A stretch of 21,565 nt of DNA from an uncultured Hyphomonadaceae bacterium (lineage in GTDB: Bacteria > Pseudomonadota > Alphaproteobacteria > Caulobacterales > Hyphomonadaceae): NCBI GenBank assembly GCA_938049795.1, contig CALLCD010000292.1:1-21565 (forward strand). Direction: 5' to 3'. Below, piece after piece: positions 1 to 6,263 of the stretch; the stretch's first letter is position 1, and each line of letters starts with the position of its first letter. A program made the position numbers and the translations under genes. The notes under the pieces were generated by a model, which worked only from the letters and a program-made list of their open reading frames with translations, did no database searches and was not told the origin of the DNA.

Positions 1-87
1 GCTTTCATGCTGCCCCACGCCATCCAATACCATCCGCACAGCGCGTTCGCGCACTTCTGGTGAATACTTGTTCGTTGTCTTTGTCAT
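1..87 (-). CDS. IS3-family transposase OrfA, N-terminal 29 residues (partial)
   Basis: The minus-strand frame opens with ATG at 87 and reads MTKTTNKYSPEVRERAVRMV, followed by LDGVGQHES up to the window edge. The NKYSPEVRERAVRMVLD pattern is the familiar start of IS3-group OrfA proteins, the helix-turn-helix DNA-binding subunit made together with OrfB by programmed frameshifting (family knowledge). The start lies about 50 bases inside the terminal repeat that ends at 140, as expected for the first gene of the element. Only the N-terminus is visible, so intactness is unknown. Confidence 0.75.
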   Translation of the reverse strand, partial: MTKTTNKYSPEVRERAVRMVLDGVGQHES

Positions 88-110
88 GATGCTCCATCCT
101 ACTCATGAGT

Positions 111-140
111 TGGAGCCTCCGGCAAACACGGGGCGGTTCA
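111..140 (-). repeat. IS3-type terminal inverted repeat
   Basis: The minus strand reads TGAACCGCCCCGTGTTTGCC from 140 and ends near 111 with GGAGGCTCCA. It has the TG...-type start and GC-rich core usual for IS3-group ends. Only one end is present, so the inverted partner cannot be compared. Confidence 0.6.
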
Positions 141-215
141 GATTATCTGGAAGACAAAGGCATACCGCACACACGTGGCGCGCCCTATCATCCGCAAACT
201 CAGGGCAAGACCGAA
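141..215 (+). pseudogene. Remnant of an IS3-type OrfB transposase (third catalytic block)
   Basis: In frame from 141, the plus strand encodes DYLEDKGIPHTRGAPYHPQT and then QGKTE, after which similarity stops. This matches the segment of IS3-type OrfB integrases usually seen as RGAPYHPQTQGKIE, where the last Glu is the third residue of the DDE triad. Only about 25 residues survive. The left border coincides exactly with the end of the neighbouring IS at 140, and the right border lies where rimI-like sequence begins on the other strand. It is best read as the stump of an older IS that was interrupted on one side and fused by deletion to rimI on the other. It cannot be functional. Confidence 0.65.
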
Positions 216-338
216 ACTGCCCGAGGTGCCGAGCGTGCTCCGTATCGCCGCCGCGCTCCAAGGGGTGTCGAAGGCGCGCGCGTGCAGCATGGCAAGCTCG
301 CGGGCATCATCGGGCCTCAGAATGCGATAGGTGTGCAT
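207..338 (-). pseudogene. rimI: rimI, ribosomal protein S18 alanine N-acetyltransferase, truncated by IS
   Basis: A minus-strand frame starts with ATG at 338, three bases after the tsaB stop. It begins MHTYRILRPDDARELAMLHA and continues through DTPWS to GSFGLA. This looks like the N-terminal part of a GNAT acetyltransferase of the RimI type, whose full length is about 150 residues and which acetylates the N-terminal Ala of ribosomal protein S18. The position right after tsaB is the usual one for rimI. After roughly residue 44 the frame enters transposase sequence and ends at a TGA (138-140) made by the IS inverted repeat, giving a 66-residue chimera without the acetyl-CoA-binding core. No rest of rimI is visible; it could lie left of the window beyond the IS. 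The identification rests on a short N-terminus plus position. Confidence 0.65.
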
Positions 339-341
339 GGG

Positions 342-929
342 TCAGGTGCTCGATTGGGGCTTGGGTTTCGGCGTATGGATTTCCGGCGCACGGGCATAGG
401 CGGGGCTTGGCTTGTGGTCCTTTGGTGACAGGCTCAACGCTTTGATCCCCGCCCAAAGCGCGCGCGGTGTGGCGATTTCCAAGTCGCGCATGTCGAAGCT
501 GTCTTCGGGCACTTCGGCGATCTCGGTGACGCCGAGGCCTTGTTGCAATTCCTGGGTCCACCATGTCCGGTCGGGCGGGCGTTTCTGGGCGGCGAGTGCG
601 GCGCGGGCCGGACCGATCATCTCTGGCGGTAGGCCCGCTTCGAGGCTCGTAAGACCGACCGCCGGAATGTCGAGCGAGAGCGCCAAACCGCGCGCAAAAG
701 CCACGCCAATGCGGATGCCGGTAAAGCTGCCCGGGCCGGTGACAACGGCAATCCGGTCAAGATCGGCAAGGGTCAGGTCCGCCTCGGCAAAGAGCTCTTG
801 AACCAAGACGGGCAGCCGCCCATCCTGTCCGCGCGCAAGCATCTCCTTGCGCTCGCAAAGGCACGTCTCACCTCGCAGCAAAGCGAGATCGCAGGCGGCT
901 TCGGCGGTGTTTATGGCGAGGATCAACAT
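342..929 (-). CDS. tsaB: TsaB, tRNA N6-threonylcarbamoyladenosine biosynthesis protein
   Basis: TsaB is the non-catalytic ASKHA-fold partner of TsaD in the TsaBDE complex, which installs t6A37 on ANN-decoding tRNAs. The 195-residue product opens MLILAINTAE, the usual TsaB start, and carries the hallmark GPGSFTGIRIG at about residues 65-75. The C-terminal half is short; many homologues have 220-230 residues. A GTG at 938 directly follows the upstream stop codon, but I prefer ATG at 929 because it places the conserved first strand at the N-terminus and has AGGTG six bases upstream. The gene follows the nitroreductase gene with almost no gap and is followed by broken rimI three bases on, so the three were probably one transcript. 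Confidence 0.9.
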   Translation of the reverse strand: MLILAINTAEAACDLALLRGETCLCERKEMLARGQDGRLPVLVQELFAEADLTLADLDRIAVVTGPGSFTGIRIGVAFARGLALSLDIPAVGLTSLEAGLPPEMIGPARAALAAQKRPPDRTWWTQELQQGLGVTEIAEVPEDSFDMRDLEIATPRALWAGIKALSLSPKDHKPSPAYARAPEIHTPKPKPQSST

Positions 930-938
930 CCGTCGCAC

Positions 939-1538
939 CTAGAGGATCACGCAGGCCTCGTCAAAGTCGAGCCGTGGCAATCGGTCGTAGACGCCGTCGG
1001 GGTTTCCGTGGCCCAAATTGCAGATCCAATTGGTCTGCCAGCGTTTGCGCGCGCCGGTCATGAAAGCCTTGTCGACGCCGGCCGTGTCAAAGCCCGACAT
1101 TGGCCCGCAATCGAGGCCGAGCGCGCGGGCGGCCATCAGGAAATAGGCGCTTTGCAGGCTGCCATTGCGGAAGGCGTTGACGGCGCGGTGGTCATCATCG
1201 GCAAACCAGTCTTTTGCGCTGAGATCATGGGGGAAGAGCTCGGACATTTTCTCGTGGAAATCGAGATCATGCGCGATGATAACGGTCCAGGGTGCGGTCA
1301 TTGTCTTTTCGACATTTTGCTCTGAAAGCAAGGGCTTAAGCTTCTCGCGGCCCTTGCCGTCTTTGGGCAGAAAGAGGAACCGGGCGGGCGACCCATTGGC
1401 GCTTGTCGGGCCCCATTTGGCGAGATCGTAAATGGCGCGCATCATCACCTCGGGAACAGCCGCATCCTTCCAGCTATTGTGCGAGCGGGCGCGGCGGAAC
1501 AGGGTGTGTAGTGCAAGATCATTGATCGGGTCGGCCAT
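939..1538 (-). CDS. Nitroreductase-family protein, RutE/HadB-like (probable malonic semialdehyde reductase)
   Basis: This 199-residue protein resembles Escherichia coli RutE along its whole length as I recall that sequence. Shared blocks include KWGPTSANGSPAR at 41-53, AFRNGSLQSAY near 122-132, GLDCGPMSGFD at 141-151 and the final RLPRLDFDEAC. RutE-type enzymes are FMN-dependent NAD(P)H reductases that reduce malonic semialdehyde to 3-hydroxypropionate at the end of the Rut pyrimidine-degradation pathway. No other rut genes lie nearby, so the substrate here is uncertain and a general nitro/quinone or enal reductase role is possible. AAGGA lies nine bases before the ATG at 1538. The TAG stop (939-941) sits directly before tsaB, suggesting co-transcription. 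The gene is not part of the usual tsaB neighbourhood. Confidence 0.88.
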   Translation of the reverse strand: MADPINDLALHTLFRRARSHNSWKDAAVPEVMMRAIYDLAKWGPTSANGSPARFLFLPKDGKGREKLKPLLSEQNVEKTMTAPWTVIIAHDLDFHEKMSELFPHDLSAKDWFADDDHRAVNAFRNGSLQSAYFLMAARALGLDCGPMSGFDTAGVDKAFMTGARKRWQTNWICNLGHGNPDGVYDRLPRLDFDEACVIL

Positions 1539-1570
1539 GTCGGGGAGTCCTTAGGGGTTGCTCTATCCCC

Positions 1571-1599
1571 GTTCTATCCCGCGCAATCTTGGGGGGCAA
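1571..1599 (-). promoter_or_regulatory. Possible sigma-70-type promoter for rutE-like/tsaB/rimI operon
   Basis: On the minus strand TTGCCC (1599-1594) and TAGAAC (1576-1571) are separated by 17 bases, about 30 bases before the nitroreductase start codon. Each hexamer matches the consensus at four of six positions. This is a pattern match only. Confidence 0.3.
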
Positions 1600-1611
1600 T
1601 GCAGTCTATTA

Positions 1612-1642
1612 AAGAGTCTACTCAGCCCGAGAGGAGTCTCTT
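1612..1642. promoter_or_regulatory. Imperfect palindrome with repeated AGTCT, between divergent genes
   Basis: AAGAG (1612-1616) is the reverse complement of CTCTT (1638-1642). Inside them CT pairs with AG and CTC with GAG, with single mismatches, around a seven-base centre. AGTCT also occurs three times, at 1603, 1615 and 1635. It sits between the divergent nitroreductase and secreted-protein genes, where an operator would be expected. There is no T-run beside it, so it is not an obvious terminator. No regulator can be named. Confidence 0.3.
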
Positions 1643-1751
1643 AAAATCAAGCGCATGATCCCAACTTCGCAATAAGTGGTTAATATTTCACGTTTAAGTT
1701 GCCATCATGTTGAATTGGGGCAAAATTCGCAGTCTGATTGAATTTTGGTAG

Positions 1752-3290
1752 TTGCAGGCCACGCCGGTGACGCGCCGGTTCCGAACGCTTGGCCTTCTCG
1801 TGGTCTGCGCCATATCGAGCGGGCTGACGGCGGGCGCGCAGCCGGGCACGGTGCTGTTCTCTGATGATTTCGATAACGGCCCGCTGACCTGCGACACACT
1901 GGCGCCGGCCTGGACGAGCTCGGACGCAAATCTTGGCGACATTGACAATTCGACATCCAACTCGAACGCCTGCTCGACTTTTACGCGGGGCGGGGCTGTG
2001 ACGGTGACGAGCCTCGTAATTGACACAAGCGGGGTCATCGGCGCGGATTTGAGCCTCTGGGTGCGGCAGGGGGAGGATACGTTCAGCGAAGATCCGGACG
2101 TGGCGGGCGAAAATCTCCAGATTGAATATCTCAACACCGCCGGAAGCTGGATCAGCTTGCAGACGCTTGATGCGGTGGCCATTGCGCCCGGGGCTGTGAC
2201 GCTGGTCAATGTCTCGCTGCCCTTTGATGGCTTGCATAGCGGTTTGCAAATTCGGGTGCGCCAGCTTGGCGGGTCGGGTGGACCACCGGCCAATAATGGC
2301 ATCGGGTTTGATTACTGGCATGTTGATGATGTGCTGCTGGTGGAAACCGGCACGCCGCCGCCGCCGCCAGCAACACCGACGCTGACCGCCAATTCGTGTG
2401 ATGATTTTGAGGGCGGGCTGGTCAATTGGACGGCCTCGGACACCGCGCGCTCGGGCATTAATGGCGACACGTTCAACTCGGCAAGCAATGCTCTGTTCCT
2501 GCGTCATGGCAATGTGACAACGACGTCTGTGGCAGTGTCCGCGCCCGCGCTTGAAGAGGTGACCATCTTTGTCCAGCGCGGCAGTGATGCGTTCAGCGAA
2601 AATCCTGAAGGGGGCGAGGATCTGATTGTCGAGTTTCTTGATGATACAGGCGCGTTTATTGTGCTCGAGACATTTACGGGCGCCGGTGCGCAGGGCGAGA
2701 TTTTTAACCGGACCTATGCAATGCCCGCCGCTGCGCGTCATGGCGGGTTCCGGTTGCGCTTCCGTTATGGCGCGGCGAGCGGGGCGGATTTTGACTATTG
2801 GCATGTCGACGATGTCTGCCTGATCTCCGGTTTACCGGACCTGACAGTGTCCAAGACGGTCGAGATCGAGGATGCGCCGGGGGCTGCGGCGGGGGAGACA
2901 TTTGCCGTGCCCGGCGCATTTGCCCGCTACCGGATCGAGGTCGTCAATAATGGCACGGGCGCGGTCGATGCCGGATCGCTGGACCTGTCGGACGGGATTG
3001 ATGCGAACACTGTGCTGTTTGTTGGTGATCTGGACGGGGCGGGCTTACCCTTTGTGTTCACGGATGGGACAGGGGCGAGCGCGAGCGGCGTATCGCTCGT
3101 GTTTGGCGGCCTCAGTGATGGGGCGGACGGGATTGTGTTTCGCGATACGGGCGGGGCGGAGATTGTGCCGGTGCCGGATTTTGACCCTCAGGCGACGCGG
3201 TTTGACCTCACTTTTGATGGTGTGATGCAGGGGGCTATGGGCGGGACGCCGACGACATTTTCTGTTGAATACAGGGTGCGGCTTAATTAG
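1752..3290 (+). CDS. Secreted protein with two MAM-like beta-sandwich repeats and a DUF11-like C-terminal domain
   Basis: No specific function is recognised. A TTG at 1752 or a GTG at 1767 gives a signal peptide (RRF, then a hydrophobic stretch, then TAGA near residue 29). The GTG is attractive because it starts MTRRFRTLGLL and has an AGG about seven bases upstream. Residues ~33-197 and ~211-358 form a tandem repeat. Each has a DDF start, a block with VRQGEDTFSEDP or VQRGSDAFSENP, and ends in FDYWHVDDV, as in MAM/concanavalin-like jelly rolls. A Pro-rich linker (TPPPPPATPT) joins them. Residues ~361-512 (DLTVSKTV..., RIEVVNNGTG) resemble DUF11-type adhesin domains. There is no LPXTG, PEP-CTERM or autotransporter tail, so it is probably periplasmic, exported or loosely surface-bound. 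An upstream ATG (1707) in the same frame is closed by TAG at 1749-1751. The 3' end faces nfuA with only five bases between stops. Confidence 0.75.
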   Translation: MQATPVTRRFRTLGLLVVCAISSGLTAGAQPGTVLFSDDFDNGPLTCDTLAPAWTSSDANLGDIDNSTSNSNACSTFTRGGAVTVTSLVIDTSGVIGADLSLWVRQGEDTFSEDPDVAGENLQIEYLNTAGSWISLQTLDAVAIAPGAVTLVNVSLPFDGLHSGLQIRVRQLGGSGGPPANNGIGFDYWHVDDVLLVETGTPPPPPATPTLTANSCDDFEGGLVNWTASDTARSGINGDTFNSASNALFLRHGNVTTTSVAVSAPALEEVTIFVQRGSDAFSENPEGGEDLIVEFLDDTGAFIVLETFTGAGAQGEIFNRTYAMPAAARHGGFRLRFRYGAASGADFDYWHVDDVCLISGLPDLTVSKTVEIEDAPGAAAGETFAVPGAFARYRIEVVNNGTGAVDAGSLDLSDGIDANTVLFVGDLDGAGLPFVFTDGTGASASGVSLVFGGLSDGADGIVFRDTGGAEIVPVPDFDPQATRFDLTFDGVMQGAMGGTPTTFSVEYRVRLN

Positions 3291-3295
3291 AGCGG

Positions 3296-3874
3296 CTAAA
3301 GCGCGGCTTCAACCGCTGTCACTTCGGGCACATAGGCGCGCAGCATGTTTTCGATGCCCTGTTTGAGCGTATAGCTTGAGGACGGGCAACCCGCACAGGC
3401 GCCGCGCATGGACAGGTGCACAATGCCGGTTTCCGGCTCGAAGCGGTGGAACACGATGTCGCCGCCATCTTGGGCGACGGCAGGGCGGACGCGGGTTTCG
3501 ATCAATTCCTTGATCTCGGCGACGATCTCGGCCGCGTCGCCTTCATATTCGGTCATATCATCAGCGGGGGCGGCAGTTGCGTGATCGCCTTCGATGACGG
3601 GGAGGCCTGCCATATAGTGATCCATGATCGCCGCAAGTGCCATTGGCCGGACATGTTTCCAGTCCATGTCGGGGGCTTTGCTGATCGAGAGAAAATCGCT
3701 GCCGAGGAAGACGCCGGTGACGCCGGAAACATTGAACAAAGCGCGAGCGAGCGGGCTGGCGCTGGCCGCTTCAATGGCCGGATAGTCAAACGGACCGGCG
3801 CTGCCGGCAACGGGTTGTCCAGGGAGGAATTTCAGCGTGTCGGGGTTCGGGGTCGGTTCGGTCTGGATGAACAT
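3296..3874 (-). CDS. nfuA: NfuA-type Fe-S cluster carrier (NifU C-terminal family)
   Basis: This 192-residue protein has an Nfu N-terminal domain (opening MFIQTEPTPNPDTLKFLPGQ) and a NifU-like C-terminal domain with QDGGDI at 135-140 and the CAGC motif (C160, C163), whose two cysteines bind a bridging 4Fe-4S cluster between monomers. Such proteins deliver preformed clusters to apo-enzymes in the cytoplasm. The reading frame could be extended to 3943, but the conserved N-terminus begins at ATG 3874, so the extra 23 codons were left out. Its place downstream of trpS and near tsaB/rimI fits the alphaproteobacterial cluster. The stop is five bases from the stop of the convergent secreted-protein gene. 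Confidence 0.92.
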   Translation of the reverse strand: MFIQTEPTPNPDTLKFLPGQPVAGSAGPFDYPAIEAASASPLARALFNVSGVTGVFLGSDFLSISKAPDMDWKHVRPMALAAIMDHYMAGLPVIEGDHATAAPADDMTEYEGDAAEIVAEIKELIETRVRPAVAQDGGDIVFHRFEPETGIVHLSMRGACAGCPSSSYTLKQGIENMLRAYVPEVTAVEAAL

Positions 3875-3914
3875 GTTTGCGACTTTCTGGCATGCCTTGT
3901 GGGCTGGAGGGGGC

Positions 3915-3943
3915 AATATGGTGTGTGCGCGCAGACCAATCAA
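3915..3943 (-). promoter_or_regulatory. Possible sigma-70-type promoter for nfuA
   Basis: On the minus strand TTGATT (3943-3938) and CATATT (3920-3915) are 17 bases apart, about 40 bases before the chosen nfuA start. Its position before ATG 3874 also supports the shorter start. This is a pattern match only; each hexamer matches four of six consensus bases. Confidence 0.35.
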
Positions 3944-3986
3944 GCCCGCGCCGCGTCAAACAGGACGGTGCGGGAAGCGGCGATGC

Positions 3987-5030
3987 TTAAGGGAGTTGGT
4001 CGCTGACCGGCGTATCTGTGTCTGGGGTGAGCAGGCCGAGCGCGTGTTCTGTCGCCGCGTGGGCCTCATTGAGCCGGAGGGCGAGAATGGCCGGATGATT
4101 GGCCCCGACCAGCCCGTCGCCGCCCTGATTGGATACAAAGAGCGGTTTGAGCTTGGCCGCATTGCGCCATCTTTTCAGCGCAAGCCCGATGGCCTCCTGG
4201 GCGGGATGGTCTTGCAAGGTTTTTTGCTCGCGCTCGGTGACAGCGCCGAGCAATTGATGGGCGGCATGCGCGCGGGCTTTGCCATAATAGACCGCGCTGA
4301 CCGCTTCGCTGCTGGCAAGCCAACCATCGCCGGGGCTGGAGATGTCGGCAAGCGTCTGGCTGGAGGCGGCGGCCCAGCCAAGGGTCATTTCCATTTCGCG
4401 CTTGAGAAATTCGATGCCTTGCGGGCTGCCCGCCACACCGCGCGCGACGCGTTCATCATAGCGCATAAAGGCTTCGCGGGCCGCTTGCAGGCGCGGGGTG
4501 GCTTTGCGGTCTGTGCCATTGGCAAGCAGGCGCTCGGCGGCGACAAGGTCTTCATCGCGCTGGCCGCGCAGCGTGCTTAAGGTCAGCCGTGCATGGTCGG
4601 CAATGCTTGCGCGCAGGCCCTCTTGCCAGGCGGGCAGGGCGGTCAATTGGGCTTGGGGGTGCCAAGGGTGGCGGTCTGCGGCCCAGCCGGGTCCATCGAG
4701 TTCGCGCCCGAGCAGGGTGGCCGAGACGCCAATATCGCCCGCCGCCCAATGCCGTCCGGTGTCAAGCGCGATGGGCGTGTCGTCGATCTGATGGCTCAGC
4801 ATGGCGGCGGCCGGATAGGCGAGAATGGCGGCCAGAACGATGAGCGTTTTGACGCCGAGAATAAAGGGTTTGAGGGTCAGCGGCTTGCGCGGTTTGGCGG
4901 GCGGCTTGAGCGCGGGCGCATCGGCACGGCGGATGATCGGCGGGGCGGCAGGGGTGTCATAGTCATCGTCTCCGATCTCGATTGTGTCGAGCGGATCGTC
5001 TTCATAGTCCTCTGCAAGCCCTGACGACAT
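3987..5030 (-). CDS. DUF2333-like single-pass membrane protein
   Basis: No biochemical role is known to me. The 347-residue product has an acidic, Pro-rich cytoplasmic N-terminus (residues 1-55), one hydrophobic segment at about 58-78 (ILGVKTLIVLAAILAYPAAA) and a long, mostly helical periplasmic part. Blocks such as SAVYYGKARAHAAHQLL and NQGGDGLVGANHPAILAL recall the DUF2333 family, which has a similar one-helix layout in other proteobacteria. I assign it from memory of the pattern with moderate confidence. It lies between trpS and nfuA, where related genomes more often carry a small UspA-type stress protein. The 157-base gap before it suggests its own promoter. The SD is weak (GTGAGA before the ATG at 5030). 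Confidence 0.6.
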   Translation of the reverse strand: MSSGLAEDYEDDPLDTIEIGDDDYDTPAAPPIIRRADAPALKPPAKPRKPLTLKPFILGVKTLIVLAAILAYPAAAMLSHQIDDTPIALDTGRHWAAGDIGVSATLLGRELDGPGWAADRHPWHPQAQLTALPAWQEGLRASIADHARLTLSTLRGQRDEDLVAAERLLANGTDRKATPRLQAAREAFMRYDERVARGVAGSPQGIEFLKREMEMTLGWAAASSQTLADISSPGDGWLASSEAVSAVYYGKARAHAAHQLLGAVTEREQKTLQDHPAQEAIGLALKRWRNAAKLKPLFVSNQGGDGLVGANHPAILALRLNEAHAATEHALGLLTPDTDTPVSDQLP

Positions 5031-5172
5031 GGTGTCTCACTATGGTTTGGTAATATGTATTGGTCTGTCCAAAATCATGAACAAACAGTTTACGCGGGAA
5101 ACATGTCTACAAATTGGCGAGTTTACGGTGCCGCGATTCTGGGTGCGGGGCTATAGGGCTAGAGAGGGATTT

Positions 5173-5182
5173 GGGGGGGGGG
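5173..5182. repeat. Run of ten G residues downstream of trpS
   Basis: Ten consecutive Gs lie six bases past the trpS stop (minus-strand sense: ten Cs) within the 157-base trpS/DUF2333 intergenic region. Homopolymers of this length are prone to slippage and to sequencing error. No hairpin terminator was seen in this gap. Confidence 0.85.
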
Positions 5183-5187
5183 TGTGG

Positions 5188-6225
5188 CTAGCTGCGCCAG
5201 AAGCCGATGATCTTGCGGACATCGTCCATGATCGGGCGGGCGATGGTGTCTGCGCGCGCGGCGCCGTCCTTCAGGACGCGGTCAATTTCGCCGCGATCGT
5301 CGAGATAGTTGCGCATGCGGGTGGTGATCGGGGAAAGATGGGCGACGGCAAGGTCTGCGAGGGCCGGTTTGAAGGTGCCAAAGCCCTTGCCGCCATATTC
5401 GGTCAGGACGGCCTGTTTGTCCGTTCCGGCGAGGGCGGCGTAAATGCCGACGAGATTGTCGACTTCCGGACGGTCTTTCAGGCCCGCTTCAGTCTCCGGC
5501 ATGTCGCCGAGCACATCGGTTTTGGCCTTTTTGAACTTTTTGACGATGGCATCGGCGTCGTCGATGAGGTTGATGCGGGACAGGTCGGACGGGTCGGATT
5601 TCGACATTTTCTTGGTGCCGTCTTTCAGGCTCATAATCCGCGCACCCGGGCCTTTGATGAGCGGCTCGGGGAGGGGGAAGAAATTCGGTGTGTCAAAATC
5701 GCGGTTGAATTTGTCGGCAATGTCGCGGGTCAGCTCGAGATGCTGTTTCTGGTCGTCGCCAACGGGAACATGTGTGGCCTTGTAGGCGAGAATGTCAGCG
5801 GCCATCAGCACGGGATAGTCGAACAGGCCGACCGAGGCGCGCTGGGCGTCTTTGCCAGCCTTGTCCTTGAACTGGGTCATCCGCTCCATCCAGCCCATGC
5901 GCGAGACGCAATTGAGATACCAGGTCAACTCGGTGTGGGCGGGCACGGAGGATTGGGCGAAGACAATCGATTTTTCCGGGTCAAGACCACAGGCAAGATA
6001 GGCGGCTGCAATCTCGCGGGTCTGCTGCGCCAGTGTCGCCGGGTCCGGATTAACGGTGATCGCGTGCAGATCGACAACGCAATAGAGGCACTCATGGTCC
6101 TCTTGCAGCGCGACGAATTTCTTCAGCGCACCAAGATAATTGCCAAGGTGGAGCGCGCCGGTGGGCTGGACGCCGGAGAAAACGCGTTCGGGGCCAGCAT
6201 AGGGTTGGGTCTGATGATCGGTCAT
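5188..6225 (-). CDS. trpS: Tryptophan--tRNA ligase
   Basis: This class Ic aminoacyl-tRNA synthetase charges tRNA-Trp with tryptophan using ATP. The 345-residue length is typical. The Rossmann-fold signatures are present: HLGN at 26-29 (HIGH-like, after SGVQPTG) and KMSKS at 206-210. Other family blocks are FDYPVLMAADILAY (135-148) and VPVGDDQKQHLELTRDIA (153-170). The start at ATG 6225 gives the usual short N-terminus before the VFSGVQPTG strand. It follows murJ by 38 bases on the same strand, which fits the conserved mutS-glnD-murJ-trpS order and probable co-transcription. Confidence 0.97.
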   Translation of the reverse strand: MTDHQTQPYAGPERVFSGVQPTGALHLGNYLGALKKFVALQEDHECLYCVVDLHAITVNPDPATLAQQTREIAAAYLACGLDPEKSIVFAQSSVPAHTELTWYLNCVSRMGWMERMTQFKDKAGKDAQRASVGLFDYPVLMAADILAYKATHVPVGDDQKQHLELTRDIADKFNRDFDTPNFFPLPEPLIKGPGARIMSLKDGTKKMSKSDPSDLSRINLIDDADAIVKKFKKAKTDVLGDMPETEAGLKDRPEVDNLVGIYAALAGTDKQAVLTEYGGKGFGTFKPALADLAVAHLSPITTRMRNYLDDRGEIDRVLKDGAARADTIARPIMDDVRKIIGFWRS

Positions 6226-6263
6226 GTCAGGCGGTTTACGTTATTTTTGCCCGCACGCAAGCC

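Larger units (their letters stand above)
1..140 (-). mobile_element. End of an IS3-family insertion sequence, running off the left edge
   Basis: Read on the minus strand, the element begins at 140 with TGAACCGCCCCG and continues GC-rich to about 111. That is the typical form of the terminal inverted repeat of IS3-group elements (established knowledge). About 50 bases inside this end, an OrfA-like reading frame opens at 87 and runs out of the window. The other end, the OrfB part and any target-site duplication are outside the window, so completeness and activity cannot be judged. Immediately to the right, at 141, lies a piece of another transposase gene, so this copy landed in, or recombined with, an older IS. 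Confidence 0.75.

Noticed and set aside
1680..2804. 374-codon open frame on the minus strand opposite the secreted protein gene
   Set aside because: Its product is rich in Arg, His and Cys without any recognisable domain, and it mirrors a well-supported signal-peptide protein with internal repeats. Long antisense frames are common in GC-rich DNA.
5054..5084. TTGTTC and TACATA on the minus strand as a promoter for the DUF2333-like gene
   Set aside because: Spacing is 19 bases and the hexamers are poor matches. A promoter is expected in this gap, but this one is not convincing.
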